The notes beneath the pieces were generated by a model that was given only the letters and a program-made list of their open reading frames with translations, had not been told where the DNA came from and ran no database searches. From Terrimesophilobacter sp044464485 (GTDB lineage Bacteria; Actinomycetota; Actinomycetes; Actinomycetales; Microbacteriaceae): a DNA stretch of 64,000 bases. Made by a program: the position numbers and the translations under genes. This document shows, piece after piece, positions 50,094-58,292 of this stretch (position 1 is its first letter; each line of letters starts with the position of its first letter). The stretch lies in assembly GCA_044464485.1 (NCBI GenBank), contig JBIQLG010000001.1:124001-188000 (forward strand), read 5' to 3'.

Positions 50094-51341
50094 GTGGGCA
50101 GACAGGACGGCAGCACTCGTCAGGTGAGTGAAGCGTCCGTCGACAGCTCCACGGCACCCATACTCCACGTGGATTTGGACGCATTTTTCGCATCCGTTGA
50201 ACTTCTCGAGCGCCCTGAACTCGTCGACAAACCCGTTGTCGTGGCGCACGATTCGTCACGTTCGGTCGTGACCGCGGCGAATTACCCGGCGCGCAAGTTC
50301 GGAGTGCGATCGGCGATACCGCTTTCTCGGGCCAAACAACTGTGCCCCCACGCGATTGTGCTCGAGCCCCATTTCGAAAAATATCGCCACTATTCGCGCC
50401 GCGTGATGGCGATCTTCGACGACATGACGCCCGTGGTGGAGCGTCTGGGTATCGATGAGGCATTCCTTGACGTGGCCGGCGCGCGGGGTGTCATCGGTTC
50501 GCCGGCAGAGGTGGGATCCCTCATCCGTCAACGTGTCCGCACCGAGACCGGCCTCGCGTGTTCGGTGGGTGCCGCGGCCACGAAGTTTGTCGCGAAGCTC
50601 GCCTCGGGAAGAGCCAAGCCCGACGGCATGCTCGTGATACCGCAGGGTGAAACACTCGGTTTTTTGCATCCGCTTCCCGTGGGAGCGCTCTGGGGCGTTG
50701 GCGCCGTCACGGAAAAATCGCTTCTCGGGAGGGGATTGACAACCATTGGCGACATCGCCGATGCGCCGCTTGGCGTTCTCAAGAGAATTGTCGGCGAAGC
50801 CGCAGGAATCAAACTCCACCGGCTTGCCAACGGAATCGATCCACGCGCGGTGACCCCTGACACTCAGGAGAAAAGTGTCGGCCACGAAGTCACTTTCGAG
50901 GTCGACATCGCAGACAGTGCGATTCTGAGACGAGAACTGCTGCGGCAATCATCCAGCGTCGCAGCGCGCCTGCGCGCGTCTGGAACCGTGGGGCGCACGG
51001 TGGTGCTGAAACTGAGATACGCGGATTTCACCACGATTTCGCGATCACGCACGCTCGGCGAGCCCACCGACGTCGGTCGCCGGATCGCCGAGGAAGTGCG
51101 CGGCCTTTACGATTCTCTTGGCGCCCACGCCCCCGTGCGGTTGATTGGCGTGCGCATGGAGCAGCTTTCCGAGACCGGGGGAGCACCAGGCGGACTGTGG
51201 GATGACGACGAAGACTGGCGCGGAGCGGAACGCGTCATCGACAGCGTCGGCGAACGCTTCGGTGCAGAGTTGGTTCGTCCGGCGTCCCTCCTCACGCGAG
51301 GAGACGAACTCGGGCCGTCCAAGCGTCGCCCGCACCTCTGA
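50094..51341 (+). CDS. dinB: DNA polymerase IV (Y family)
   Basis: 415-residue lesion-bypass polymerase. Motifs: HVDLDAFFASVELLERPEL (first metal Asp), YRHYSRRVMAIF, IDEAFLDVAG (second acidic pair), SVGAAATKFVAKLAS and the HhH region LWGVGAVTEKSLLGRGLTT. The little-finger domain follows. The C-terminus lacks an obvious beta-clamp QLSLF box (the region after VRLIGVRMEQLSETGG may serve). Start GTG 6 nt after TAGCCT, again a leaderless pattern. Confidence 0.95.
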   Translation: MGRQDGSTRQVSEASVDSSTAPILHVDLDAFFASVELLERPELVDKPVVVAHDSSRSVVTAANYPARKFGVRSAIPLSRAKQLCPHAIVLEPHFEKYRHYSRRVMAIFDDMTPVVERLGIDEAFLDVAGARGVIGSPAEVGSLIRQRVRTETGLACSVGAAATKFVAKLASGRAKPDGMLVIPQGETLGFLHPLPVGALWGVGAVTEKSLLGRGLTTIGDIADAPLGVLKRIVGEAAGIKLHRLANGIDPRAVTPDTQEKSVGHEVTFEVDIADSAILRRELLRQSSSVAARLRASGTVGRTVVLKLRYADFTTISRSRTLGEPTDVGRRIAEEVRGLYDSLGAHAPVRLIGVRMEQLSETGGAPGGLWDDDEDWRGAERVIDSVGERFGAELVRPASLLTRGDELGPSKRRPHL

Positions 51342-51366
51342 CGAGCGCAGCGAGTAGCGTGGAGTG

Positions 51367-51819
51367 ATGACCGACGAAAAGGGTGCGACACCGGAAAATC
51401 CGGTCGACAATTCCGCTGAGTGGGTGGCCGCCCACATTAGGGCTTTTGATGAACCGACCGGCGCCGAGTGGCCGACGCAGCGTGGTGCACCGTTACTGCT
51501 GCTCACCACGAAGGGTGCAAAATCTGGCCTATGGCGGCGTACCGCGCTCATATACGGTGAGGATGCGGGACGTCTCCTCATCGTCGCGTCGAAGGGCGGG
51601 CATCCGACTCCTCCTGGATGGTATGTCAATCTGACCGCGCACCCCGAAGTCCATGTTCAGGTGCGGGATCGGACGTTCCGCGCGATGGCGCGCACCGCCA
51701 CGCCGGCGGAGAAGCCGGCACTGTGGGACGAAATGGTGAGCATCTGGCCCGACTACGCAAACTACCAGGAGAAGACGGAACGGGACATTCCCGTGGTCAT
51801 TCTCGAGCCCGTCAACTGA
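51367..51819 (+). CDS. Deazaflavin (F420)-dependent nitroreductase family protein
   Basis: 150-residue Ddn-type protein: PLLLLTTKGAKSGLWRRTAL, then DAGRLLIVASKGGHPTPPGWY and NLTAHPEVHVQV, the signature of F420-dependent or F420-binding split-barrel proteins. It may reduce quinones or xenobiotics. ATG 51367 is used (GTG 51364 is next to it); GGAG lies just upstream. The 3' end overlaps the convergent LLM gene by 8 nt. Confidence 0.88.
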   Translation: MTDEKGATPENPVDNSAEWVAAHIRAFDEPTGAEWPTQRGAPLLLLTTKGAKSGLWRRTALIYGEDAGRLLIVASKGGHPTPPGWYVNLTAHPEVHVQVRDRTFRAMARTATPAEKPALWDEMVSIWPDYANYQEKTERDIPVVILEPVN

Positions 51820-52738
51820 ACTGCGGAACCACTTCGGTCGCCAGGAATTCGAGGTGATCGAGATCGTGCAGATCCAGGATCTGAAAGTAGATGCGATCGA
51901 TTCCAAGATCGGCCAGCACGCCGATGCGATCGACCACTTCGGATGCGGTTCCCGCAAAACCACCGCCGTCGCCGAGTTCGACCAGGTCGCGACCGATGGC
52001 CGCGGCGCGCTGCTTCGCCTGTGCGGGAGTTTTGCCCGACGCGGTTCCTCCCGGCACCGAGAGCGTGAGCGTCGAGAGGTCGCGGCCCGCGTCGTGGCAC
52101 GCTGCCCTGATTCGCGAAATGCGCCCCGCGATCTCGTCGACAGTACCGAAGGTGGTGTTGTATTCAGTGGCAAACTTTACCGCGAGCGCGGGGGTCTTCT
52201 GAGCGCCGCTGCCGCCGACGATGACCGGCACGGTGGATTGCACGGGTTTGGGAAGCGCGGGGGAATCCACGAGCTCGTAGTGCTGGCCGGAAAAGTTGAA
52301 GCGTTCTCCCACCGGGGTCGCCCATAAGCCGGTCACGATTTCGAGTTGCTCTTCCAGCATCTCGAACCTTTTTTGGGGGAACGGGATGGCGTACGCGCGA
52401 TGCTCCTTCTCGAACCAGCCAGCGCCGAGCCCCAGCTCGATTCTCCCGCCGGACATTTCATCCACCTGGGCAACTTGAATTGCGAGAATTCCGGGCGAAC
52501 GGTACGTCACGGACGACACGAGGGTGCCGAGCCGGATGCGGCTGGTCTCGCGGGCGAGTCCCGCGAGGGTAGTCCAGGCATCCGTTGGGCCGGGGAGTCC
52601 GTCGCCTTTGCCCATCGCGAGATAGTGGTCGCTGCGGAAGAACCCGTCGAATCCGAGTGCCTCGGTTGCGGTCGCGATGGCGAGCAGGTCCTGGTAGCTG
52701 GCGCCCTGTTGCGGTTCTGTGAAGATGCGAAAGTCCAT
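51812..52738 (-). CDS. LLM-class F420-dependent oxidoreductase
   Basis: 308-residue luciferase-like monooxygenase fold protein: MDFRIFTEPQQGASYQDLLA, GFDGFFRSDHYLAMG, RIRLGTLVSSVTYRSPG, LGLGAGWFEKEH and the LLM tail LGIDRIYFQILDLHDLD. The family uses F420 or FMN. Convergent with the Ddn-type gene and divergent from the TPP riboswitch. Substrate unknown. Confidence 0.92.
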   Translation of the reverse strand: MDFRIFTEPQQGASYQDLLAIATATEALGFDGFFRSDHYLAMGKGDGLPGPTDAWTTLAGLARETSRIRLGTLVSSVTYRSPGILAIQVAQVDEMSGGRIELGLGAGWFEKEHRAYAIPFPQKRFEMLEEQLEIVTGLWATPVGERFNFSGQHYELVDSPALPKPVQSTVPVIVGGSGAQKTPALAVKFATEYNTTFGTVDEIAGRISRIRAACHDAGRDLSTLTLSVPGGTASGKTPAQAKQRAAAIGRDLVELGDGGGFAGTASEVVDRIGVLADLGIDRIYFQILDLHDLDHLEFLATEVVPQFS

Positions 52739-52755
52739 TCACCCAGCTTCCCACT

Positions 52756-52761
52756 TATACT
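52756..52761 (+). promoter_or_regulatory. -10 element of the thiamine operon
   Basis: TATACT at 52756-52761 precedes the TPP aptamer by about 10 nt, so transcription probably begins near 52768. Confidence 0.5.
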
Positions 52762-52771
52762 TGACGCAGAA

Positions 52772-52860
52772 CACGGGAGTCCGGTGAGCCGGGCTGAGAG
52801 GAAGCTGATCAAAGCTTCGACCGTCGAACCTGATCTGGATCATGCCAGCGCAGGGAGGAC
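52772..52860 (+). ncRNA. TPP riboswitch aptamer (THI element)
   Basis: Consensus elements occur in order: CACGGGAGTCC (52772-52782), GGGCTGAGAGG (52791-52801), a variable stem GAAGCTGATCAAAGCTTC (52801-52818), ACCGTCGAACCTGATCTGG and ATGCCAGCGCAGGGAGG (to 52858). These match the thiamine pyrophosphate aptamer class. It precedes the ykoEDC uptake genes and would shut them down when TPP is plentiful. Confidence 0.95.
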
Positions 52861-52871
52861 CATTCTCATTT

Positions 52872-52904
52872 CTCCCGTGCCATTTCCTCGAAAGAAAGGG
52901 CACG
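52872..52904 (+). promoter_or_regulatory. Expression platform with ribosome-site sequestering hairpin
   Basis: CTCCCGTG (52872-52879) is exactly complementary to CACGGGAG in the aptamer (52772-52779). The same bases can instead form a hairpin in which CGTGCC (52876-52881) pairs with GGCACG (52899-52904) and TTTC with GAAA, burying the purine-rich ribosome site AAAGGG before GTG 52909. The two pairings exclude each other, a textbook layout for translational control. Confidence 0.65.
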
Positions 52905-52908
52905 AACA

Positions 52909-53538
52909 GTGACCATAACGTCAGACACCACGAAACCAACCCAATCTCGCTCGCCGCGTTCGATGCGCTGGCGCGTCGTCGACATTGTCGTGGCCAGCGT
53001 GATTGCCGTCGCCAGCAGCGTTGTATTTTTTGCATGGGATATTGCGCACGACGGAGTGACCGCGCCCCTCAAGGCATTGCTTCCCGGCGTTCAGGCGATC
53101 GATGGCGGCATGTGGCTTTTTGCCGGAGTGCTCACCGCCCTCGTCATTCGCAAGCCGGGCGCGGCGCTGTACGGCGAATTCGTCGCCGCCGTCATCTCCG
53201 CGCTTCTGGGCAATCAGTATGGTGCGACAGTTCTCGTGAGCGGTCTCATTCAGGGGCTTGGCGCAGAAGTCGTTTTCGCGATCTTCCTGTACTCGAGCTG
53301 GAGAGTGTGGGTCGCAATTCTGGCGGGAATCGGTGCGGGCATCGCCAAAGCCGTACTCGAACTCATCGTGTGGTATCCCGGCGCGGACACGCTGTTCATG
53401 GTCGTATACACGGTCGCTTCCATCGTGAGCGGGGCAGTGATCGCCGGCTTCCTGTCGTGGCTCGCTGTGCGTGGCCTGGCCAAAACGGGTGCACTCGACC
53501 GTTTCGCCTCAGGTCGAGAAAATTCATCGCGTGTGTGA
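52909..53538 (+). CDS. ykoE: ECF transporter substrate-binding S component, YkoE type (thiamine precursor)
   Basis: 209-residue integral membrane protein with about five to six helices. The YkoE features are RWRVVDIVVASVIAVASSVV, AIDGGMWLFAGVLTALVIRK and GEFVAAVISALLGNQYG. It captures hydroxymethylpyrimidine or thiamine for the energising module. Start GTG at 52909 lies 8 nt after AAAGGG, which the riboswitch platform can hide. First gene of ykoEDC; overlaps ykoD by 4 nt. Confidence 0.92.
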   Translation: MTITSDTTKPTQSRSPRSMRWRVVDIVVASVIAVASSVVFFAWDIAHDGVTAPLKALLPGVQAIDGGMWLFAGVLTALVIRKPGAALYGEFVAAVISALLGNQYGATVLVSGLIQGLGAEVVFAIFLYSSWRVWVAILAGIGAGIAKAVLELIVWYPGADTLFMVVYTVASIVSGAVIAGFLSWLAVRGLAKTGALDRFASGRENSSRV

Positions 53539-55034
53539 GCGTGCCTGACGGAATGTCGGCGCCGCGACATCCGAAGTATGTTGATCGGGTCCACCCCGTG
53601 GGCTTCAGCGCCACGGGGTGGGGCTGGCGGCATGCCTCCCGCGCGCGCTGGGCGCTGCATGACCTTGACATCTCGATCGAACCGGGCGAGCGAGTGCTGC
53701 TGCTCGGGGCATCCGGGTCGGGAAAATCGACGCTCCTGCAGGCGATGGCCGGCGTTCTGGGGGCGGAAGACGAGGGCGAGTCGACCGGACAACTGCGAGT
53801 GGACGGCCAGCATGCCTCTCGTGCCCGCGGCCGCATCGGTCTGCTCCTTCAGGACCCGGACAGCCAGGTCATCCTTGAAAAAGTGGGCAGAGACGTCGCA
53901 TTCGGGTGTGAGAATCTGGGCATTCCTCGAGAGGAGATCTGGTCGAGAGTGCACAGCGCCTTGGCGGATGTCGGTCTTCGACTGCCCCTCGACCACTCGA
54001 CGGCGCAGCTCTCCGGCGGGCAGAAGCAACGCCTCGCCCTCGCGGGCATTCTTGCGATGCATCCCGGCGCGCTCCTGCTGGATGAACCAACGGCAAATCT
54101 TGACCCTGACGGCGTAGTGGAGGTTCGCGACGCGGTCCACCGCGTTCTGGATGCCACCGATGCGACGTTTGTCGTCGTTGAGCACAGGGTCGACGTGTGG
54201 CTGCCGGTCATCAATCGCGTCATCGTCCTGTCGTCGGATGGCACGGTCACAGCCGACGGCCGACCAGACGACGTGCTCGTGGCGCGCGGAGCCGAGCTTG
54301 CCGCAACGGGCGTGTGGGTTCCGGGATGGACTCCTGCATTCCCGGTTCGCCGCGCCGCGACGGGGGAGTTGCTCCTCGCCTCCGACGAACTCACCGTCGG
54401 ACGTCGCGCGAGAGGCCGACGTGAATCCACCTTCGAGCGATCGTGCCCTGCAACAAGTGTTCGGGAGGGCACCACCACGGTGCTCACGGGGGCGAATGGG
54501 TCCGGCAAAACCACGTTCGGCCTTACGCTCGCCGGCTTGCTCCCGCCGATTGCGGGCAACGTCGTTGCCAGTGCGAAGCTTCGAGGCAGCGCGGGAGAAC
54601 ACCCCATCGAGTGGAAGTCGCGCGAGCTGCTGACGCGAATCGGCACGGTGTTTCAGGAACCAGAGCATCAGTTTCTGCGCGCGAAAGTTCGCGAGGAACT
54701 CGCTGTGGGGCCGCGCGCGCTGCGGCTTGGGGAACGTGACATTGCCGAGCGAGTGGATGAGCTAATGGAGCGACTGCGTCTCAGCGCGCTCGCCGAGGCG
54801 AATCCGTTTACGCTCTCCGGAGGAGAGAAGAGACGATTGAGCGTCGCCACGGTCCTCGCCAGCCGGCCCCGCGTCCTTGTTCTGGATGAGCCCACCTTCG
54901 GTCAGGATTCCCGCACCTGGGAAGAACTCGTGGCGCTCCTGGCCGAGCACGCGCGCGAAGAGAATTCGATTGTCGCCATGACGCATGACGCGCTGTTCGT
55001 GGACGCGGTCGCGGACGTGCGGGTAGAACTGTGA
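53535..55034 (+). CDS. ykoD: ECF transporter energy-coupling ATPase, two ABC domains (YkoD type)
   Basis: 499-residue fusion of two ABC ATPase domains. Domain 1: Walker A GASGSGKST, signature LSGGQKQRLAL, Walker B LLLDEPTANLD. Domain 2: Walker A GANGSGKTT, signature LSGGEKRRLSV, Walker B VLVLDEPTFGQD. It drives uptake with YkoE and YkoC. The GTG at 53535 overlaps the ykoE stop (GTGA) and is preferred; ATG 53553 is possible. It overlaps ykoC by 4 nt. Confidence 0.92.
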   Translation: MSVPDGMSAPRHPKYVDRVHPVGFSATGWGWRHASRARWALHDLDISIEPGERVLLLGASGSGKSTLLQAMAGVLGAEDEGESTGQLRVDGQHASRARGRIGLLLQDPDSQVILEKVGRDVAFGCENLGIPREEIWSRVHSALADVGLRLPLDHSTAQLSGGQKQRLALAGILAMHPGALLLDEPTANLDPDGVVEVRDAVHRVLDATDATFVVVEHRVDVWLPVINRVIVLSSDGTVTADGRPDDVLVARGAELAATGVWVPGWTPAFPVRRAATGELLLASDELTVGRRARGRRESTFERSCPATSVREGTTTVLTGANGSGKTTFGLTLAGLLPPIAGNVVASAKLRGSAGEHPIEWKSRELLTRIGTVFQEPEHQFLRAKVREELAVGPRALRLGERDIAERVDELMERLRLSALAEANPFTLSGGEKRRLSVATVLASRPRVLVLDEPTFGQDSRTWEELVALLAEHAREENSIVAMTHDALFVDAVADVRVEL

Positions 55035-55789
55035 AAACGTCATTCGCGCGGACCAATCCCGTGGCAAAGCTGGCGGCGGCACTGCTTGTTGCCGGATGCC
55101 TTGTGCTGACCATCGACTGGGTGTCCGCGGCGACGGCGCTGCTGTTCGAGCTGGCGCTGGTTCCTTTTCTCGGCATTCCACCCAGGCAATTTTGGCTGCG
55201 CACGCTCCCCGTCTGGGTCGCAGCACCGCTGACCGGCATCACCATCTTGCTGTACGGAAAATCGTCCGGCACCGTCTACTGGGAATGGTTGGCGGCGCAC
55301 ATTAGCGACGGATCCATCACGCTCTCCGCGGCGACGGCGCTGCGGGTGCTCGCAATAGGGTTGCCCGCCGTGGTGCTCTTCATCACCGTGGATGCGACAG
55401 ATCTGGCGGACGGCCTCGCCCAGGTCTGGCACCTGCCGAGTCGATTCGTGCTCGGCGCGCTTGCGGCATTCCGGCTGGTGGGATTGTTCATGGAGGACTG
55501 GAGATTTCTGGAGCTGGCGCGACGCGCACGCGGTATCGGAGATATCGGCCGCGTGCGCCGCGTTCCGGGACAGGTGTTCGCTCTGCTGGTTCTTGCCATC
55601 CGGCGCGGAAGCAAGCTTGCGGTGGCCATGGAGGCACGAGGTTTCGGCGGCGCAGGTGAGCGCTCGTGGGCACGCGAATCGCGATTCGGCACGAGCGAGT
55701 GGATTGTCGTGATTGCTGGTTTGATGGTGGGCATGGTGGCAATCGGCGCAGCGGTGTATTCGGGGCACTGGAACTTCATTGTCGGATAG
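55031..55789 (+). CDS. ykoC: ECF transporter transmembrane T component (YkoC type)
   Basis: 252-residue membrane scaffold with about five helices linking the S component to the ATPases. The cytoplasmic coupling region has the Ala-Arg-Gly pattern seen as LARRARGIGD and AMEARGFGGAGER (two A-R-G motifs). Starts 4 nt inside ykoD and its end overlaps the next gene by 11 nt. Confidence 0.92.
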   Translation: MKTSFARTNPVAKLAAALLVAGCLVLTIDWVSAATALLFELALVPFLGIPPRQFWLRTLPVWVAAPLTGITILLYGKSSGTVYWEWLAAHISDGSITLSAATALRVLAIGLPAVVLFITVDATDLADGLAQVWHLPSRFVLGALAAFRLVGLFMEDWRFLELARRARGIGDIGRVRRVPGQVFALLVLAIRRGSKLAVAMEARGFGGAGERSWARESRFGTSEWIVVIAGLMVGMVAIGAAVYSGHWNFIVG

Positions 55790-56306
55790 CGCAGCGGGTT
55801 CAGAAAGCGCACCGCGCGGCGAAATTCGCCCCGATATCGTGCTCATCGATGGGCGCAGCGGTTCGGGCAAGTCGGAACTGGCTCTCGCGATGGTCGAGCA
55901 GACACCACGACTGCAACTCGTGCGCATGGATGATGTGTATCCGGGTTGGGGCGGCCTTGAGGCCGGCAGTCGGCACATCCACGATTTCGTGGTCTCGGCA
56001 TCCATTCGGCGCTGGCAGCGCTGGGACTGGATGGAAAATCGACCAGCGGAGTGGCACATGCTCGACCCTGCGCGACCCGTTCTCATCGAGGGCTGCGGAG
56101 CGTTGAGCCGCGCGAATCGCGCTCTTGCCGCCTATGCAATCTGGGTCGAACTTGATGAGGACGCCAGGCGCCGCCGCGTGCGCGAGCGAGATGGCGAGTC
56201 GTGTTCGGAACACTGGGATGCGTGGGCGGCTCAGGAGCAGGCATTCATCACTCGCGAAAACCCGCGGTCGCTGGCCGACACGGTCATACACGGTTCCGAA
56301 ATCTAA
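55779..56306 (+). CDS. P-loop kinase-like ATP-binding protein coupled to the thiamine operon
   Basis: 175-residue P-loop protein of uridine-kinase-like fold: VLIDGRSGSGKSELALAM (Walker A, residues 25-32), QLVRMDDVYPGWGGLEAGS, PVLIEGCGALSRANRA, and a C-terminal lid with Arg residues (DARRRRVRERDGE). Relatives are annotated as ATP-binding proteins of unknown substrate. The TTG start at 55779 overlaps ykoC by 11 nt, so it is likely in the TPP-controlled operon. A role in phosphorylating a pyrimidine or thiamine-related compound is inference. Confidence 0.8.
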   Translation: MSDSAAGSESAPRGEIRPDIVLIDGRSGSGKSELALAMVEQTPRLQLVRMDDVYPGWGGLEAGSRHIHDFVVSASIRRWQRWDWMENRPAEWHMLDPARPVLIEGCGALSRANRALAAYAIWVELDEDARRRRVRERDGESCSEHWDAWAAQEQAFITRENPRSLADTVIHGSEI

Positions 56307-56378
56307 TGCGCGGAAACCTCATAGCGGCCTGCCGCGTCACCGGACCCCGCAGCGGTGCGCCGCAGGGTTGCTGGCACG

Positions 56379-56735
56379 CTATCCCCAGCCCAGCCGATGG
56401 AGCTCTTCGTCGTCGATTCCGTAGTAGTGCGCGATCTCGTGAACAAGCGTGACGTGGATCTGCTTCTTGAGTTCGTCGAGGTCGGTGCCCAGGTTCAGCA
56501 GTGGCTCGCGATACAGGATGATCCGGTCGGGCAGTTCACCGAACCCGTACTGCCCGCGTTCGGTGAGGTTGACCCCGTCGTAGAGTCCCAGGATGTCGAG
56601 AGAACCGTCATCGGGGCGATCTTCGACAACAAACACGACATTGTCGAGCCCGTCCACCATATCGTCGGGCAATCGGTCAAGCTCTGCGACGACAAGCTCT
56701 TCGAACTGCTCGGGGCCGATGTCAAGTTCATCCAT
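56379..56735 (-). CDS. Metallopeptidase-family (zincin) protein
   Basis: 118-residue minimal zincin: MDELDIGPEQFEELVVAELD at the N-terminus, IILYREPLLN and the zinc motif HEIAHYYGI (H99, E100, H103), followed by DDEELHRLGWG. It is a cytosolic domain family often next to clpS in actinobacteria. Start 56735 overlaps the DUF2017 stop by 8 nt; ATG 56750 is an alternative. Substrate unknown. Confidence 0.88.
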   Translation of the reverse strand: MDELDIGPEQFEELVVAELDRLPDDMVDGLDNVVFVVEDRPDDGSLDILGLYDGVNLTERGQYGFGELPDRIILYREPLLNLGTDLDELKKQIHVTLVHEIAHYYGIDDEELHRLGWG

Positions 56736-57210
56736 TCTGGCCAACCGCATCGACTGATTCCACGAGGGAGTTCTGCAGGAATCCCAGCCAGTCGTAAATC
56801 TCCTGAAGCACCGAGTCGCCGTCCGGCTCCTGATCGTCGCGCTCTATGCCCAGTCGCGTGGCCAGGGACAGGCGAATGTCGGTGAGGCAGCGAAGCCACG
56901 CCATCGCCTGCTGCCTGTCCAATCGCACCTCGCCGGACTCGATTGCGGACGAGAGCGACACCATCACGGTATCTGCGTTCGCAACTTTGCGGTCGATGAG
57001 ACCCGTCGCCGTGTACCGTCGAAATTCTGCAGAGGATGCGGGGTCGCCCGGGTAGGCGTCCGGCAGCATCCGAACCACGGCGGGGTCGCTCGCGTTGCCT
57101 TCCCGCAGCAGCACGGAAACCTGGGAGGCGAGGCTTTGAAGCACGAGCGCTTCATCCCGATTCAGTGCGGCGAAAACCGTACCGTCGACGTCAGCGGTGA
57201 AGGCTTTCAC
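56728..57210 (-). CDS. DUF2017 family protein
   Basis: 160-residue soluble protein matching DUF2017, which usually follows clpS in actinobacteria. The N-terminus is VKAFTADVDGTVFAALNRDEA, with a largely helical body (LVLQSLASQVSVLL) and a C-terminal tail QEIYDWLGFLQNSLV. The GTG start overlaps the clpS stop (GTGA). It may act with ClpS or the following zincin in protein turnover; this is context only. Confidence 0.88.
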   Translation of the reverse strand: MKAFTADVDGTVFAALNRDEALVLQSLASQVSVLLREGNASDPAVVRMLPDAYPGDPASSAEFRRYTATGLIDRKVANADTVMVSLSSAIESGEVRLDRQQAMAWLRCLTDIRLSLATRLGIERDDQEPDGDSVLQEIYDWLGFLQNSLVESVDAVGQNG

Positions 57211-57491
57211 GCATCCGCCTTTCCCATGGTTGCCCAGAGACCGTAATCGTGCATTGCCTCCACGTGGCGCTCCATCTCTTCGCGCGAACCGGTGGCAACG
57301 ACGGCTCTGCCCGTGAGGTGAACCTGCAGCATGAGCCGCTCTGCCTCGGCCGGGGCATAACCAAAGTAGCTGCGGAAAACCCACGAAACGTACGACATGA
57401 GGTTTACCGGGTCGTTCAGGACGACGGTGACCCACGGCACCTCGAGAGCGCTGCGCTCCTGCGTACGTGTTTCGCCGAGAGTGTCGGTCAT
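57207..57491 (-). CDS. clpS: ATP-dependent Clp protease adaptor ClpS
   Basis: 94-residue adaptor that delivers N-degron substrates to ClpA/ClpC. The fold is clear: PWVTVVLNDPVNLMSYVSWV, then FGYAPAEAERLMLQVHLTGR, and AVVATGSREEMERHVEAMH. Asp/Asn residues of the N-degron pocket (NDP, and H of VHLTG) are present. It heads the clpS-DUF2017-zincin operon and lies 29 bp from tRNA-His on the same strand. Confidence 0.96.
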   Translation of the reverse strand: MTDTLGETRTQERSALEVPWVTVVLNDPVNLMSYVSWVFRSYFGYAPAEAERLMLQVHLTGRAVVATGSREEMERHVEAMHDYGLWATMGKADA

Positions 57492-57519
57492 GCCACCAGC
57501 CTATGCGGGGACACGCAAT

Positions 57520-57596
57520 TGGGGTGATCGACGGGACTCGAACCCGCGGCATCCGGCACCACAAGCCAGCGCTCTACCAACTGAGCTACGACCACC
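57520..57596 (-). tRNA. tRNA-His (anticodon GTG)
   Basis: A 77-nt gene including encoded CCA (57520-57522). Acceptor GTGGTCG pairs with CGATCAC with one G-T pair, and an extra 5' G faces C73, the tRNA-His identity element. Anticodon loop TTGTGGT gives GTG. Confidence 0.97.
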
Positions 57597-57638
57597 AAGT
57601 ACCACAGAACGACTCCGTGGCAACGACTCACTATCCTA

Positions 57639-58259
57639 TTACAGTCGAGCCCCGAAGTCCTCAATCACAGCGGTGGCGATGGCGTGAACTTCGGCCGTCG
57701 TCGGCCCGGGGTCGGCGACGAAAGCGGCCTTGCGGTAATAGTCAAGTTCTCGAATCGATTCGAGGATGTCCGCCAGTGCTCGGTGGCCGCCCGCCTTCTC
57801 GGGCGCATTGAAGTAGACGCGTGGCATCCAGCGCCGCACGAGCTCCTTGATAGAGGAAACATCCACGTTGCGATAGTGCAAGTGACTGTCAAGGCGCGGC
57901 ATGTATCGGGCAAGGAAGGTGCGGTCGGTGCCAATTGTGTTCCCCGCGAGCGGCGCCTGCTGCGCGACCGGCACGAACGAGCGAACGTAATCCAGCACCG
58001 CATCCTGAGCCGCCGCGAGCGTCACGCCGTCTGGAATTGCCTCGAGCAACCCGGAGGACTGGTGCATTTCGCGGACGAAATCGCTCATGTTGTCCAGTGC
58101 GGCCTGATCCGGATTGATCACCACGTTGAATCCGGGATCAAGAATCTTAAGGTCAAAGTCCGTGATGATGACGGCGACCTCAACGAGTTGATCAACCGAA
58201 ACGTCAAGTCCCGTCATCTCACAGTCGATCCAGACGAGTCGATCGTTTCCGTTAGGCAT
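57639..58259 (-). CDS. orn: Oligoribonuclease
   Basis: 206-residue DEDDh exonuclease that degrades 2-5-nt RNA and finishes mRNA decay. DEDD residues are visible: WIDCEMTGLDVSVDQLVEVA (D, E), NTIGTDRTFLARY (D), and GGHRALADILESI (H, D). Length is normal. Monocistronic, between tRNA-His and an MFS gene. Confidence 0.97.
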   Translation of the reverse strand: MPNGNDRLVWIDCEMTGLDVSVDQLVEVAVIITDFDLKILDPGFNVVINPDQAALDNMSDFVREMHQSSGLLEAIPDGVTLAAAQDAVLDYVRSFVPVAQQAPLAGNTIGTDRTFLARYMPRLDSHLHYRNVDVSSIKELVRRWMPRVYFNAPEKAGGHRALADILESIRELDYYRKAAFVADPGPTTAEVHAIATAVIEDFGARL

Positions 58260-58292
58260 TGCTTCAGTCTATCGATGTGAAGTGACAGCTTT

